64,000 bases of DNA from Citricoccus muralis (GTDB lineage Bacteria; Actinomycetota; Actinomycetes; Actinomycetales; Micrococcaceae). Location: positions 1,922,001 through 1,986,000 of the forward strand of contig NZ_CP121252.1 of the NCBI RefSeq assembly GCF_029637705.1, given 5' to 3'. The position numbers were made by a program, and so were the translations under genes. The stretch's first letter is position 1, and every line of letters starts with the position of its first letter. Under the pieces are notes generated by a model. That model was given only the letters and a program-made list of their open reading frames with translations, was not told the origin of the DNA and ran no database searches. Shown here one piece after another: positions 29,119 to 38,142 of the stretch.

Positions 29119-29151
29119 TCCTTCATCACGACGCGCAGACGCTGCTGGGGC

Positions 29152-30615
29152 TCAGAGGTGACCGGAAACGGGAACTTCGAGCCCTAGCAGTGCGTTTTCC
29201 ACCACTTCGGCCAGGGCAGGGTGAATCCAATACTGGCCGCGGGCCATCGTGTGGGCATCCAGCCCAAACGACATGGCCTGTATGAGCGGCTGAATGAGGT
29301 TGGAGGCGTCCTCGCCCAGCAGGTGTGCGCCGACGATGAGTCCCGTGTCGCGCTCCGCAATGAGCTTGACCAGCCCATGGTCGTCTTCCATGGCCCAGCC
29401 ATACGCCACCGCGCCGTAGTCCTGAACCTTCACGCTGATCCGGTCCGCCCCGTAGAGTGCCAGCGCTTCGGCCTCGGTGAGGCCTGCCGTAGCGATCTGT
29501 GGCCGCGAGAACACCGCCGAGGGAACCGGGGTCAACTCCATGGAGCGAAGGTCATCGGGGTGCTCCAGGTTATGAGCGACGACGCGCTGTTCGTGGTTAG
29601 CAACGTGCTTGAGCTGCCAGCTATTCACCACGTCACCGATACCCCACAGCCCGGGCACCGGCTGTCCAGCTGACAGGAGGCGTCCAAACGAGTCTGTGGC
29701 CAGGGTGCCATCCTCGCGCACATCGAGCCCGCCCTCGGACGCGGCCGCCACGTTCAAGCGGTCGGTGTTGGGAGTGCGTCCCTGAGCAATCAGCACCAAG
29801 TTAGCGTCTTCGCTAAAGTCAGACGTCGCCGACGCCTGATCACCGTACGCCGCGGTGAAGTTCACCCGCACCCGCTGCCCGGTGCCAGAGCCACCATCAG
29901 TGAGCGGTTCGATCGAGGACAGTACGGCACCGGTGCGCAGATCCCATTGGCGTGCGGCCAGTTCGGTGAAGCGTTCTGAGATGGTGTCGTCGTGGCTACG
30001 CAGTAGCCGGGGCGATCGGTTGACCTGGACCACCTCGGAGCCCAGGCCCGAGAAGATGGAAGCAAATTCCGCGGCGATGAACCCACCACCGACGACAATG
30101 ATTTTCTCCGGCAACTCATCAACGCGCATCACGGTGTCGGAGGTGTGCACCTGCGGCAGATCGATGCCGGGCACCACGGGCAGCACCGGACGGGAGCCGG
30201 CCGCCACCACGATGTTGTCGGCTTCGATCACCGCTCCGCCGGCGGTGGTCAGTTGCTTCGGTCCGGTGAATCGCACCTCTTCGTCGACCAAAGTGGTGTT
30301 GTCCAGCTCTTCGTCACGATAGCGACGGCCACCGTCGGAGATGGCGTCGATCCGGGTGAAGATTCGATCACGTATCTCGCGCCACCGCGCCCCATGGGCC
30401 TCTAGATCAACGCCGAGCCGTGAGGCCTTTGCGGCCGAGGCAGCCAGTTGGGAGGGGTACGCGAACATTTTCGTGGGAATGCAGCCACGGTTGAGGCAGG
30501 TCCCGCCGAAAACGCCGGAATCGATGATCGCCACACGGCGGTCATCCCAGAAGGGCGTGATCATAGAGTTACCTGAGCCTGAACCAATGATCGCCAAATC
30601 GAAATGCGGAGTCAT
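29152..30615 (-). CDS. mtr: Mycothione reductase
   Basis: About 487 residues from the ATG at 30613-30615 (an earlier in-frame start at 30639 is less like the family). FAD/NADPH disulfide reductase that regenerates mycothiol, the actinobacterial thiol. The N-terminal FAD motif is DLAIIGSGSGNSMI; the redox-active disulfide lies in GGTCLNRGCIPTKMF. The NADPH motif is IIVVGGGFIAAEFASIF and the C-terminal His-Glu region is YWIHPALAEVVENAL. GSGSGNS and the NRGC loop separate it from lipoamide and glutathione reductases. Convergent with fadD. Confidence 0.92.
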   Translation of the reverse strand: MTPHFDLAIIGSGSGNSMITPFWDDRRVAIIDSGVFGGTCLNRGCIPTKMFAYPSQLAASAAKASRLGVDLEAHGARWREIRDRIFTRIDAISDGGRRYRDEELDNTTLVDEEVRFTGPKQLTTAGGAVIEADNIVVAAGSRPVLPVVPGIDLPQVHTSDTVMRVDELPEKIIVVGGGFIAAEFASIFSGLGSEVVQVNRSPRLLRSHDDTISERFTELAARQWDLRTGAVLSSIEPLTDGGSGTGQRVRVNFTAAYGDQASATSDFSEDANLVLIAQGRTPNTDRLNVAAASEGGLDVREDGTLATDSFGRLLSAGQPVPGLWGIGDVVNSWQLKHVANHEQRVVAHNLEHPDDLRSMELTPVPSAVFSRPQIATAGLTEAEALALYGADRISVKVQDYGAVAYGWAMEDDHGLVKLIAERDTGLIVGAHLLGEDASNLIQPLIQAMSFGLDAHTMARGQYWIHPALAEVVENALLGLEVPVSGHL

Positions 30616-30668
30616 AGGTTCAGGGTAGCCCCTGATCACGCCCTTCTTCGGCGCAGGTCACACACCGT

Positions 30669-33600
30669 TCACTCGGGGCGGATCACGACCAGTAGATCGC
30701 CGCCATCGACCGGAGTTGCCTCACTGAGGACCACCCGCTCCACCGTTCCGCTCACGGAGGTCGTGATGCCGGCTTCCATTTTCATCGCTTCGATGGTGGC
30801 CACCGACTGTCCGGCGGTGACGGTGTCGCCTTCGGCCACGTTCACGGTCACGGTCCCGGAAAACGGAGCTGCCACATGACCGGAATTACCGGCCTCGGCC
30901 TTCTCTGCCGCACGCACCGTGGATTCCACCGAGTGATCGCGCACCTGCAGCTGTCGCGCCTGACCATTGAGGGTCAGCGCCACCTGGCGCATGCCCTTCT
31001 CATCGGCGTCGGTGATCGTCTGCAACTGCACGAGCAGACGAACGCCCTTGCCCAGGGAGATGACATGCTCATGCCCACGACGCATCCCATAGAGGAAGTC
31101 CCGGGTGTGTAGCACCGAGGTGTCACCGAAGTTCTCCACGTGCTGCTGGTATTCGCGGGTGGGTCCGGGAAACAGCAGGCGATTGAGTGCTTCTCTACGC
31201 GGCTGGCCTGGTTCGGCCAGCAGCTTCTCGTCCTCTGCGCTGATGGTCTCCTCCACCGGTTTGGAGACGGTCCGCCCTTCCAGAGCACGGGTGCGGAACG
31301 GCTCCGGCCAACCACCGGGCGGGTCACCCAGCTGGCCGGAGAGGAATCCTATCACCGAGTCCGGAATGTCGTAGTCGCGCGGATTCTCGGCAAAATCGGC
31401 GGGATCGGCGTTGGCACCTACGAGTGCCAGCGCCAGATCCCCGACCACCTTCGACGAGGGGGTGACCTTGACGATATTGCCCAGAATGTCGTTGGCGGCG
31501 GCGTACATCGACTCGATGTCTTCGAACCGCTCCCCCAGACCCAGGGCGATGGCCTGCTGGCGCAGGTTGGACAGCTGACCACCCGGGATCTCGTGCAGGT
31601 AGACGCGGCCCGTCGGTGCTGGCAGACCCGATTCGAAGGGTGAGTAAATCCCACGCACCGACTCCCAGTAGGGTTCTAGCGCTGTGACTGCTTCCATGTC
31701 CAGACCGGTATCACGATCAGTGAGTTCGGTGGCGGCAACCAGGGCCGACATCGAGACCTGAGAGGTGGTCCCCGACATCGCGGCGACCGCGGTATCCACC
31801 GCATCGACCCCAGCGTCTGCTGCAGCAAGCAACGTTGCCAACTGACCGCCGGCGGTGTCGTGGGTGTGAAGGTGCACCGGAACGTCAAAACGCTCACGTA
31901 GCGCGGTGACCAACCGGTGCGCCGCAGCAGGACGGAGCAGCCCGGCCATGTCCTTGATGGCCAGGATGTGTGCCCCGGCTTCCACGAGACGATCGGCCAA
32001 CTGGAGGTAGTAGTCCAGCGTGTAAAGCTTCTCGTTCGGGTCGAGCAGATTACCCGTGTAACAGAGCGCGGCTTCGGCGACAGCGTTGGTCTTCTCCCGC
32101 ACGGCTTTGATAGCCGGAATGACCTGGTCGACATCGTTCAGAGCATCGAAGATGCGGAAAATATCGACACCGGTGGCCGCGGCTTCCTCGACAAACGCTT
32201 CCGTTACCTGCTGCGGGTAGGGGGTGTAGCCCACGGTGTTGCGGCCGCGCAGCAGCATCTGAATTGGCAGGTTGGGCATTTCGGCACGCAGACGCTCCAG
32301 ACGGTCCCACGGGTCCTCAGCCAAGAAGCGCAGAGCCACATCGTAGGTGGCCCCACCCCACGCCTCAACCGAGAACAGGCCGGGCAAGGTGTGCGCTAGC
32401 GCCGGTGCCGCAGCCAGCAGATCACGAGTACGCACGCGGGTCGCCAGCAGCGACTGGTGCGCATCACGGAAGGTGGTGTCGGTGACGGCCAGCGCCTTCT
32501 GCTCGCGCAACGCCCGAGCAAAACCCTCGGGCCCCTTCTCCAAGAGCACCTGGCGCCAGCCGTTTGGCGGCACCTGGCTGGAGGGACCGTCGAAGGGGCT
32601 TCGATCCGGTTCATCGGTCTTGTCCCCGGGGAACCGAGGCAGTTTGTCTCGGGGGTCGATGCCTTCGACGCGCGGCCCGTTGGGCTGGTTCACGGTGACA
32701 TCGGCCAGGTACTGCAGTGCTTTCGATCCACGGTTCTGCGAACGGTTGACCTGGGTCAAGTGCGGGTGCTTGTCAATAAAGTCGGTGGCAACGTCGCCCT
32801 CGATGAACTGCGGCTCATCCAGCACGTTCATCAAGAACGGGATGTTGGTCGCCACACCGCGGATACGGAACTCGGCCAAGGCACGGCGGGTGCGGCGCAG
32901 CGCCGTCGCGTAGTCGCGGCCACGGCAGGTGAGCTTCACCAGCATCGAGTCGAAGTGTGGGCTAATTTCGGCGCCGGTGTAGATGGTGCCGCCGTCCAGA
33001 CGGACACCGGAACCACCGGCAGACCGGTAGGCAGAAATCGCGCCGGTGTCGGGACGGAAATCGTTGGCCGGGTCTTCGGTGGTGATGCGGCACTGCATGG
33101 CCGCACCGCGAATACGCAGCTCGTCCTGGCGGATGCCGATCTCCTCCAGCGACTCCCCCGCGGCGATGCGTAACTGAGCGGTCACCAGGTCAACGTCGGT
33201 AATTTCCTCGGTCACGGTGTGCTCCACCTGAATGCGCGGGTTCATCTCGATGAACACGTGCTCGCCGGCCCGATCACCGGCCGTATCGACCAAAAACTCC
33301 ACGGTTCCGGCGTTTTCGTAGCCCACCGCCTCAGCCAGCTTCACAGCGTCGGCATACAGAGCCTGGCGAATGTTCTCGTCCAGGTTCGGGGCCGGAGCAA
33401 TTTCGATGACCTTCTGGTGACGACGCTGCATCGAGCAGTCGCGCTCGAACAGGTGGACGACGTTGCCGTGCTTGTCGGCGAGGATCTGGACCTCGATGTG
33501 TCGCGGACGCAAAACGGCTTGCTCCAAGAACACCGTGGCGTCGCCGAAAGCGGTCTTAGCCTCGCGCATCGCGGCGTTAAGAGAATCTTTGAGCTGGTTT

Positions 33601-34172
33601 TCGGTATCAACGCGACGCATGCCGCGTCCGCCACCACCGGCCACGGCCTTGACGAAAATCGGGAAACCGATCTCGTCTGCTGCTGCCAACAGCTCTTCCA
33701 CGTTGTCCGACGGGGCCGAAGATTTCAGGGTTGGCACCCCGGCCTCGCGGGCGGTCCGGATGGCTTCGACCTTATTTCCGGTCAAGTCAAGAATCTCGGG
33801 CGAGGGGCCCACGAACGTCAGCCCGGCGTCACGGGCGGCACGTGCCAGATCGGCGTTCTCAGAGAGGAATCCATAGCCCGGGTAAATGGCGTCACATCCG
33901 GAGTCGAGAGCGATCTGGACGATCTCGTCGACATTCAGGTAAGCACGGACCGGGTGGCCTTCCTCACCAATACGGTAGGCCTCATCAGCCTTCTGCCGGT
34001 GAATCGAGTTGCGATCCTCATAGGGAAATACAGCGACGGTCTGAGCACCAAGTTCAAAACAGGCGCGAAACGCACGCACGGCGATTTCACCGCGGTTAGC
34101 GACCAGTACTTTGGAGAAGACCGGCTTGGTTTCCTCGACGTCGGAGGTCCTGACACGGTTGTTTTCGGACAC
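30669..34172 (-). CDS. pyc: Pyruvate carboxylase
   Basis: 1167 residues from a GTG start with GGAGG upstream. Makes oxaloacetate from pyruvate, bicarbonate and ATP. Order of domains: biotin carboxylase (about 18-475; [47 protein letters not shown]), carboxyltransferase (about 555-830; TDTTFRDAHQSLLATRVRT, EAWGGATYDVALRF, HTHDTAGGQ), and C-terminal biotinyl domain with IEAMKMEAG (about 1130). Full length and intact. A perfect inverted repeat sits 65 bp upstream (34237-34256). Anaplerotic enzyme, probably supporting growth on sugars and lactate. Confidence 0.97.
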   Translation of the reverse strand: MSENNRVRTSDVEETKPVFSKVLVANRGEIAVRAFRACFELGAQTVAVFPYEDRNSIHRQKADEAYRIGEEGHPVRAYLNVDEIVQIALDSGCDAIYPGYGFLSENADLARAARDAGLTFVGPSPEILDLTGNKVEAIRTAREAGVPTLKSSAPSDNVEELLAAADEIGFPIFVKAVAGGGGRGMRRVDTENQLKDSLNAAMREAKTAFGDATVFLEQAVLRPRHIEVQILADKHGNVVHLFERDCSMQRRHQKVIEIAPAPNLDENIRQALYADAVKLAEAVGYENAGTVEFLVDTAGDRAGEHVFIEMNPRIQVEHTVTEEITDVDLVTAQLRIAAGESLEEIGIRQDELRIRGAAMQCRITTEDPANDFRPDTGAISAYRSAGGSGVRLDGGTIYTGAEISPHFDSMLVKLTCRGRDYATALRRTRRALAEFRIRGVATNIPFLMNVLDEPQFIEGDVATDFIDKHPHLTQVNRSQNRGSKALQYLADVTVNQPNGPRVEGIDPRDKLPRFPGDKTDEPDRSPFDGPSSQVPPNGWRQVLLEKGPEGFARALREQKALAVTDTTFRDAHQSLLATRVRTRDLLAAAPALAHTLPGLFSVEAWGGATYDVALRFLAEDPWDRLERLRAEMPNLPIQMLLRGRNTVGYTPYPQQVTEAFVEEAAATGVDIFRIFDALNDVDQVIPAIKAVREKTNAVAEAALCYTGNLLDPNEKLYTLDYYLQLADRLVEAGAHILAIKDMAGLLRPAAAHRLVTALRERFDVPVHLHTHDTAGGQLATLLAAADAGVDAVDTAVAAMSGTTSQVSMSALVAATELTDRDTGLDMEAVTALEPYWESVRGIYSPFESGLPAPTGRVYLHEIPGGQLSNLRQQAIALGLGERFEDIESMYAAANDILGNIVKVTPSSKVVGDLALALVGANADPADFAENPRDYDIPDSVIGFLSGQLGDPPGGWPEPFRTRALEGRTVSKPVEETISAEDEKLLAEPGQPRREALNRLLFPGPTREYQQHVENFGDTSVLHTRDFLYGMRRGHEHVISLGKGVRLLVQLQTITDADEKGMRQVALTLNGQARQLQVRDHSVESTVRAAEKAEAGNSGHVAAPFSGTVTVNVAEGDTVTAGQSVATIEAMKMEAGITTSVSGTVERVVLSEATPVDGGDLLVVIRPE

Positions 34173-34236
34173 AACGCCTCCTTCATGGGGTCGGAATCAG
34201 ATAGCGACGGTGGAGCCCGGATCCGGCACCCCACAT

Positions 34237-34256
34237 GGTGTGTGATTCTACACACC
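34237..34256. promoter_or_regulatory. Perfect 7-6-7 inverted repeat between pyc and the ParA gene
   Basis: GGTGTGT (34237-34243), six-base spacer, then ACACACC (34250-34256). The arms are exact reverse complements. It is 65 bp upstream of the pyc start and about 150 bp upstream of the divergent ParA-type gene. The shape suits a dimeric repressor or activator. The core TGTGT-N6-ACACA is near but not equal to the CRP/GlxR consensus TGTGA-N6-TCACA. The binding protein is unknown. Confidence 0.55.
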
Positions 34257-34404
34257 AATAACCACGATAACGGTGAATCGCGTCACACAACAGAATTCTG
34301 ATATATCAATCTGCGGGTAGCTGTGCTTCCGCACGTGCCCTGGGTCAACGCGTTAGACTTGGGAGTTGACCGTTCAACCGGACTCGCGTGAGGACAGTTC
34401 TATC

Positions 34405-35253
34405 GTGCAGATCATTTCCATCTCCAGCTTGAAGGGTGGCGTCGGCAAGACGTCCGTGACGCTGGGCCTGGCCTCGGCGGCCAGAGCAGCTCGCATCCCC
34501 ACTCTGGTGGTCGATATGGATCCTCACGCGGATGCGTCCACTGGGCTCGGAGTCCAACAGGACGCCGTCACCGTGGACTTGGGCACCATGCTGGCCAAGC
34601 CTCGCCGCTATCAGCTGGCTGACCACGTTCTGCCGGCCGGGTGGAGCGAGAATGAATCCCCGCATGCCCCAGACACGGCAACCGCATCCACGCATCAGCC
34701 GATCCTGGATGTGGTGCGCGGTTCCTCACGCACCTCCATCTTTGAACGTCCCACCACTCGCACCCGGGAGCTGCGTCGGCTCTCTCAGCTGCTGTCGTCG
34801 GTGACCCGCTATGGCCTGGTCCTCATTGACTGCCCTCCCGCGCTGAACGGTGTCACCCGCATGGCCTGGGCCGCCTCCACCGATGTGCTACTGGTCGCCG
34901 AGCCGTCGCTGTTCTCGGTGGCGGGCACAGAGCGCAGCATGCGTGCCCTGGATTTGTTCCGTCGCGAATATGCCCCCGCCGTGCAGTCGACCGGCGTAGT
35001 GGTCAATCGCGTACGGATGGCGTCCAAGGAGCACAAGTTCCGCCTGGCCGAAATGTCCCGGATGTTCGGGGATCGACTGCTGCCGGTGAGCATCCCGGAA
35101 ACTTCTAATTGGCAGCAGATCCAGGGCGCGGCATGGTCAGTACATGCTTGGCCGGGTGAGACGGCCTCACGCACCTCAAAGCTGTTCGATGAAATGCTCA
35201 CCTCTGTCATGCGCCCGTCGAAGAATCGTCGTGAGAGGCGCCCCAGCGTCTAA
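34405..35253 (+). CDS. ParA/MinD-family ATPase
   Basis: About 282 residues from a GTG at 34405 preceded by GAGGAC; a TTG at 34366 would add 13 residues but lacks a well-spaced ribosome site. The deviant Walker A is SLKGGVGKTSVTLGLAS, the A-prime motif is LVVDMDPHADAST, and the Walker B is LVLIDCPPAL. No ParB gene is adjacent, so this is an orphan ParA homologue and not the chromosome-partition pair. The surrounding set (ParA, MerR, bifunctional nuclease, FtsR, GarA) is common in Micrococcales. Its role is probably in positioning or division, by inference. Confidence 0.85.
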   Translation: MQIISISSLKGGVGKTSVTLGLASAARAARIPTLVVDMDPHADASTGLGVQQDAVTVDLGTMLAKPRRYQLADHVLPAGWSENESPHAPDTATASTHQPILDVVRGSSRTSIFERPTTRTRELRRLSQLLSSVTRYGLVLIDCPPALNGVTRMAWAASTDVLLVAEPSLFSVAGTERSMRALDLFRREYAPAVQSTGVVVNRVRMASKEHKFRLAEMSRMFGDRLLPVSIPETSNWQQIQGAAWSVHAWPGETASRTSKLFDEMLTSVMRPSKNRRERRPSV

Positions 35254-35288
35254 GCGCTGACTGTCGTTTTCATACGCGCTTAGCGCAC

Positions 35289-35325
35289 CAGAGCCGCGGT
35301 TGCCACCAAGGCAACCGCGGCTCTG
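35289..35325. terminator. Bidirectional terminator between the ParA and MerR genes
   Basis: A perfect 16-bp stem: CAGAGCCGCGGTTGCC (35289-35304), loop ACCAA, GGCAACCGCGGCTCTG (35310-35325). It stands between convergent genes. The T runs on either side are poor, as often in high-GC genomes. Confidence 0.85.
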
Positions 35326-35374
35326 CTGTGTGTGAGAAAACTTGAGGAGATCGAGTGGTCGGCTCGGCGCTGGT

Positions 35375-35965
35375 TCAGGAGGCCGACTGGCGACGGGCGT
35401 TGCGTCGTGCGGAGAGCTCATCGCCGGGGAACGAGTTGGAGTCTTCTGATTCCAAGTGCTCGGCGGGCAGTTCCGAGAGCGAGCCTTCGACTTCGCGCCA
35501 GACACGTCCAACGGCAATGCCGTACACACCCTGCCCACCCTGGACCAGGTCGATGACCTCATCGGCCGAGGTGCACTCGTACACGGAGGCGCCATCGGAC
35601 ATCAGGGTGATCTGAGCCAGGTCATGGGTGCCACGCTCGCGCAGATGCTCCACCGCGGTGCGGATCTGCTGCAGCGAGACGCCGGTGTCAAGTAGACGCT
35701 TGACGACTTTCAGGACCAGGATGTCGCGGAAAGAGTAGAGCCGCTGCGTGCCGGAACCTTTGGCTCCGCGCATGGAGGGCGTCACCAGACCGGTACGTGC
35801 CCAATAATCCAGCTGGCGGTAGGTGATGCCCGCGGCTTTCGACGCCGTCGGGCCACGGTACCCGGTCTCTTCATCGAGCCACGGCGCGTCGTCATTGAAC
35901 AGCACGCCCTGGGCGCTGGAGTCACCAGCACCCTGTGACGGCGAAGATTCGAATGTCGGAGTCAC
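35375..35965 (-). CDS. MerR-family regulator (Rv1828-like)
   Basis: About 196 residues from a GTG at 35963-35965 with AGGAGG just upstream; the longer frame to 36046 is not needed. A MerR winged helix covers about residues 35-105 (ITYRQLDYWARTGLVTPSMR, then RLYSFRDILVLKVVKRLLDTG). A conserved C-terminal module holds ITLMSDGASVYECTSADEVI, seen in the Rv1828 group near garA and ftsR. No Cys pair typical of metal-sensing MerR proteins. Effector unknown. Confidence 0.87.
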   Translation of the reverse strand: MTPTFESSPSQGAGDSSAQGVLFNDDAPWLDEETGYRGPTASKAAGITYRQLDYWARTGLVTPSMRGAKGSGTQRLYSFRDILVLKVVKRLLDTGVSLQQIRTAVEHLRERGTHDLAQITLMSDGASVYECTSADEVIDLVQGGQGVYGIAVGRVWREVEGSLSELPAEHLESEDSNSFPGDELSARRNARRQSAS

Positions 35966-36095
35966 GAGGATTCCTCCTGGGTCAGTGGTTCCACGCGGGG
36001 GAAGTTTGAGAACTGCGGAACCGTCTGTGCACCACGCTAAGCCCACAACGTGCCGTGGTCAAAGATCTTCGGGGTGACGACAGCCGTGTCGTGTC

Positions 36096-36656
36096 CTATT
36101 CGTGACCTTCGGCGAAGTCGTCCGGCGTGACGCTATTCAAAAACTCGCGAAAGGCGTCCATCGATTCTTCCCGTGCGGTCATCTCGGAGTCCACCTCGTC
36201 CATCTCCTCGTCCTCGTCGATGTCGGCGGCTGCTTCGTCATCAAAAGTGGCCGCGAGTTCTGCTGGGACACCAGCCTCGTCGATGACGGCCTGATCGCAA
36301 TAGACGCTGACATGGCCGAAGAGGGCGCAGGCGATGGCGTCCGAAGCCCGCGCGTCGACACGTACCCCGCTACTCAACACGAGTTCTCCAAAGAAGACGC
36401 CATCTTCCACCGCGCTGATGCGCACAGACTCCAGGGTGTCTCCGGTGGCGTTGACCGCGTCGACCAGGAGTTGGTGGGTCATCGGGCGCGGGCTGGGCAC
36501 CTGGTGCTGGGCCATGGCAATGGCGCTCGCTTCTGGTGCGCCGATCCAGATGCGGACCAGCACATCACGTTCGGTGTCGTGTAGGAGCACCATGGGCTGG
36601 TTGCCCGGTAGCTCGACACGGATGTCGAGGATGGTCATCTCCACATCGCTGTTCAT
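36096..36656 (-). CDS. Bifunctional nuclease family protein (DUF151)
   Basis: About 186 residues from the ATG at 36654-36656 with AAGGA nine bases upstream; a GTG two codons earlier is too near that site. The BFN/DUF151 domain covers about residues 5-130: LDIRVELPGNQPMVLLHD, VRIWIGAPEASAIAMAQ, PRPMTHQLLVDAV, and RVDARASDAIACAL. The C-terminus is an acidic tail (DEDEEMDEVDSEMTAREE). Members of the family have been reported with RNase and DNase activity, but the role in Actinobacteria is unclear. Between MerR and FtsR, as in relatives. Confidence 0.88.
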   Translation of the reverse strand: MNSDVEMTILDIRVELPGNQPMVLLHDTERDVLVRIWIGAPEASAIAMAQHQVPSPRPMTHQLLVDAVNATGDTLESVRISAVEDGVFFGELVLSSGVRVDARASDAIACALFGHVSVYCDQAVIDEAGVPAELAATFDDEAAADIDEDEEMDEVDSEMTAREESMDAFREFLNSVTPDDFAEGHE

Positions 36657-36718
36657 GCTCACCGGTCCTTATGTTTGGGCGTGCTGAGCTTCAATCCTAC
36701 GCCTGCGGCCGGCTCAGC

Positions 36719-37474
36719 TCAGCTGTTGTCGGCCTCCGCGATGGCTTCAGAGACCAGGGCACCGTGCAGGGCGAGGCAGGCTTGGCTGATTTCTCGGGCG
36801 GTTTCTGCAACGCGGGCCCGAGCAGCAGCATCTCGGCGGGTGGCCATGGCCGCGGTGGCTTGCTCCACGAGTCCCATCTCACGGTCGGCGGAGACCCGGA
36901 ACATCCGCAGGTGCCGGGCTTCGATGCCGTGCGAGGCAAGAATCACAGCGGAACGGACAGCCTTCAGGCTGTATTCCGAGTACCGCCCGGTTTCGTCCGG
37001 TTCGATCAGCCGGAACTGCTCAAGCGAGTCCATCAGTTGCGCGGAGGCGCCGGTGAGGCCTTGGATTTCGGCGCGGGTGAGCGGGCGGGTGTGACCGGCG
37101 ATCTCTTGGGCCAGCTGATCCGAGACCGAGCGTGGCGTCAGAGTCAGCCCGCCAGGGAGGGACTCGGGATGCTCACCGGCATCGACGGCGTCGAGGTAGT
37201 CCTTGATCACTTTTAACGGCAGATACTGGTCGCGTTGCAGGGCCAGGATGAACCGCAGGCGATCCGTATCCGCTTCAGTGTATTTCCGGTAGCCAGCGGC
37301 GGTGCGCTGGGGCGTGATCAGACCCTTCTCTTCCAGAAACCGGATCTTTGAGGCGCTGGCCTGCGGAAAATCTGCCTTGAGCGCGGCGAGCACTTCGCCG
37401 ATGTTCATCACGGCACGGCGGGTGCGCGACGATTCGGCTGGAGTCAGTGGTCGGCGGGAGATGGATGGGGTCAC
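36719..37474 (-). CDS. ftsR: MerR-family transcriptional regulator FtsR
   Basis: 251 residues from a GTG with GAGGAA upstream. The MerR helix-turn-helix lies at about residues 23-95: MNIGEVLAALKADFPQASAS, KIRFLEEKGLITPQRTAAGY, then DTDRLRFILALQRDQYLPLK. A C-terminal helical region includes LTGASAQLMDSLEQF and EARHLRMFRVSADRE. This matches the FtsR group, shown in Corynebacterium to activate ftsZ. FtsZ is in this same window, 35 kb away. Next to garA, the usual position. Confidence 0.87.
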   Translation of the reverse strand: MTPSISRRPLTPAESSRTRRAVMNIGEVLAALKADFPQASASKIRFLEEKGLITPQRTAAGYRKYTEADTDRLRFILALQRDQYLPLKVIKDYLDAVDAGEHPESLPGGLTLTPRSVSDQLAQEIAGHTRPLTRAEIQGLTGASAQLMDSLEQFRLIEPDETGRYSEYSLKAVRSAVILASHGIEARHLRMFRVSADREMGLVEQATAAMATRRDAAARARVAETAREISQACLALHGALVSEAIAEADNS

Positions 37475-37542
37475 AGAAGGTTCCTCGGCTACGTCAATCG
37501 GTCAGCGGTTCAGCGGCTCCTCGGTCCGGGAGCGCATTGTGC

Positions 37543-38007
37543 TTAGGACGCGGTGCGCTGAGTGCCGGAGTAGTAGGTCAGGCGGAACTTTCCGATCTGC
37601 ACTTCCATGCCCGGTCGCAGGGTGATGGAGTCAACCCGGTCGTGGTTGACGTAGGTGCCGTTGAGCGAGCCGGCGTCGACTACGGTGAAGGCTTCGCCGC
37701 TACGCTCGAAACGTGCGTGCTTGCGGGAAACGGTGACGTCATCGAGGAAAATATCGGAGTTCGGGTGCCGTCCCACCGAAGTCACATCCTGGTCCAGCAA
37801 GAAGCGTGCGCCCTGGTTAGGACCGGCGTGGGCCACCAGCAGGGCCGAACCGACTGGCAGAGCGTTGATGGTTTCACGATCGCCGTCGGCCAGCGACGGA
37901 TCAGCGACAGGTTCCAGGTCCGGCAGACCGATGCTCGTGGTCTGGGAAGCCACCTCGTCACCGTTGCGAACTTGCCCCTGTTCTGGGGTGAAACCGTTCT
38001 GTGACAT
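37543..38007 (-). CDS. garA: FHA-domain signalling protein, GarA/OdhI family
   Basis: 154 residues. The FHA domain covers about residues 65-145 with TSVGRHPNSDIFLDD, VSRKHARFER and DAGSLNGTYVNHDRV, all the phosphothreonine-binding residues. In GarA/OdhI the N-terminal ETTS motif is phosphorylated by Ser/Thr kinases and then folds back on the FHA domain, releasing 2-oxoglutarate dehydrogenase. Here the segment reads SQTTSIG, with Gln where Glu is usual, but both threonines are kept. Expected to control the glutamate/2-oxoglutarate branch point. PknL, encoded in the window, is one candidate kinase. Confidence 0.9.
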   Translation of the reverse strand: MSQNGFTPEQGQVRNGDEVASQTTSIGLPDLEPVADPSLADGDRETINALPVGSALLVAHAGPNQGARFLLDQDVTSVGRHPNSDIFLDDVTVSRKHARFERSGEAFTVVDAGSLNGTYVNHDRVDSITLRPGMEVQIGKFRLTYYSGTQRTAS

Positions 38008-38142
38008 AGCGCTCTGCGCTCCCTTCCCGCGCGCTAACCGTGTTGGTCACCGCGATTGACTCCTGAAGGCTCTATCCTAACGGTTTGGTCAAGATCGTGC
38101 ACGGTTTCCGTCGAAGTCGAACATGAACACTGAGTGACGATC

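Noticed and set aside
38008-38142. Possible promoter for the FHA gene at a TTGACC
   Set aside because: No -10 element at a workable distance could be found.
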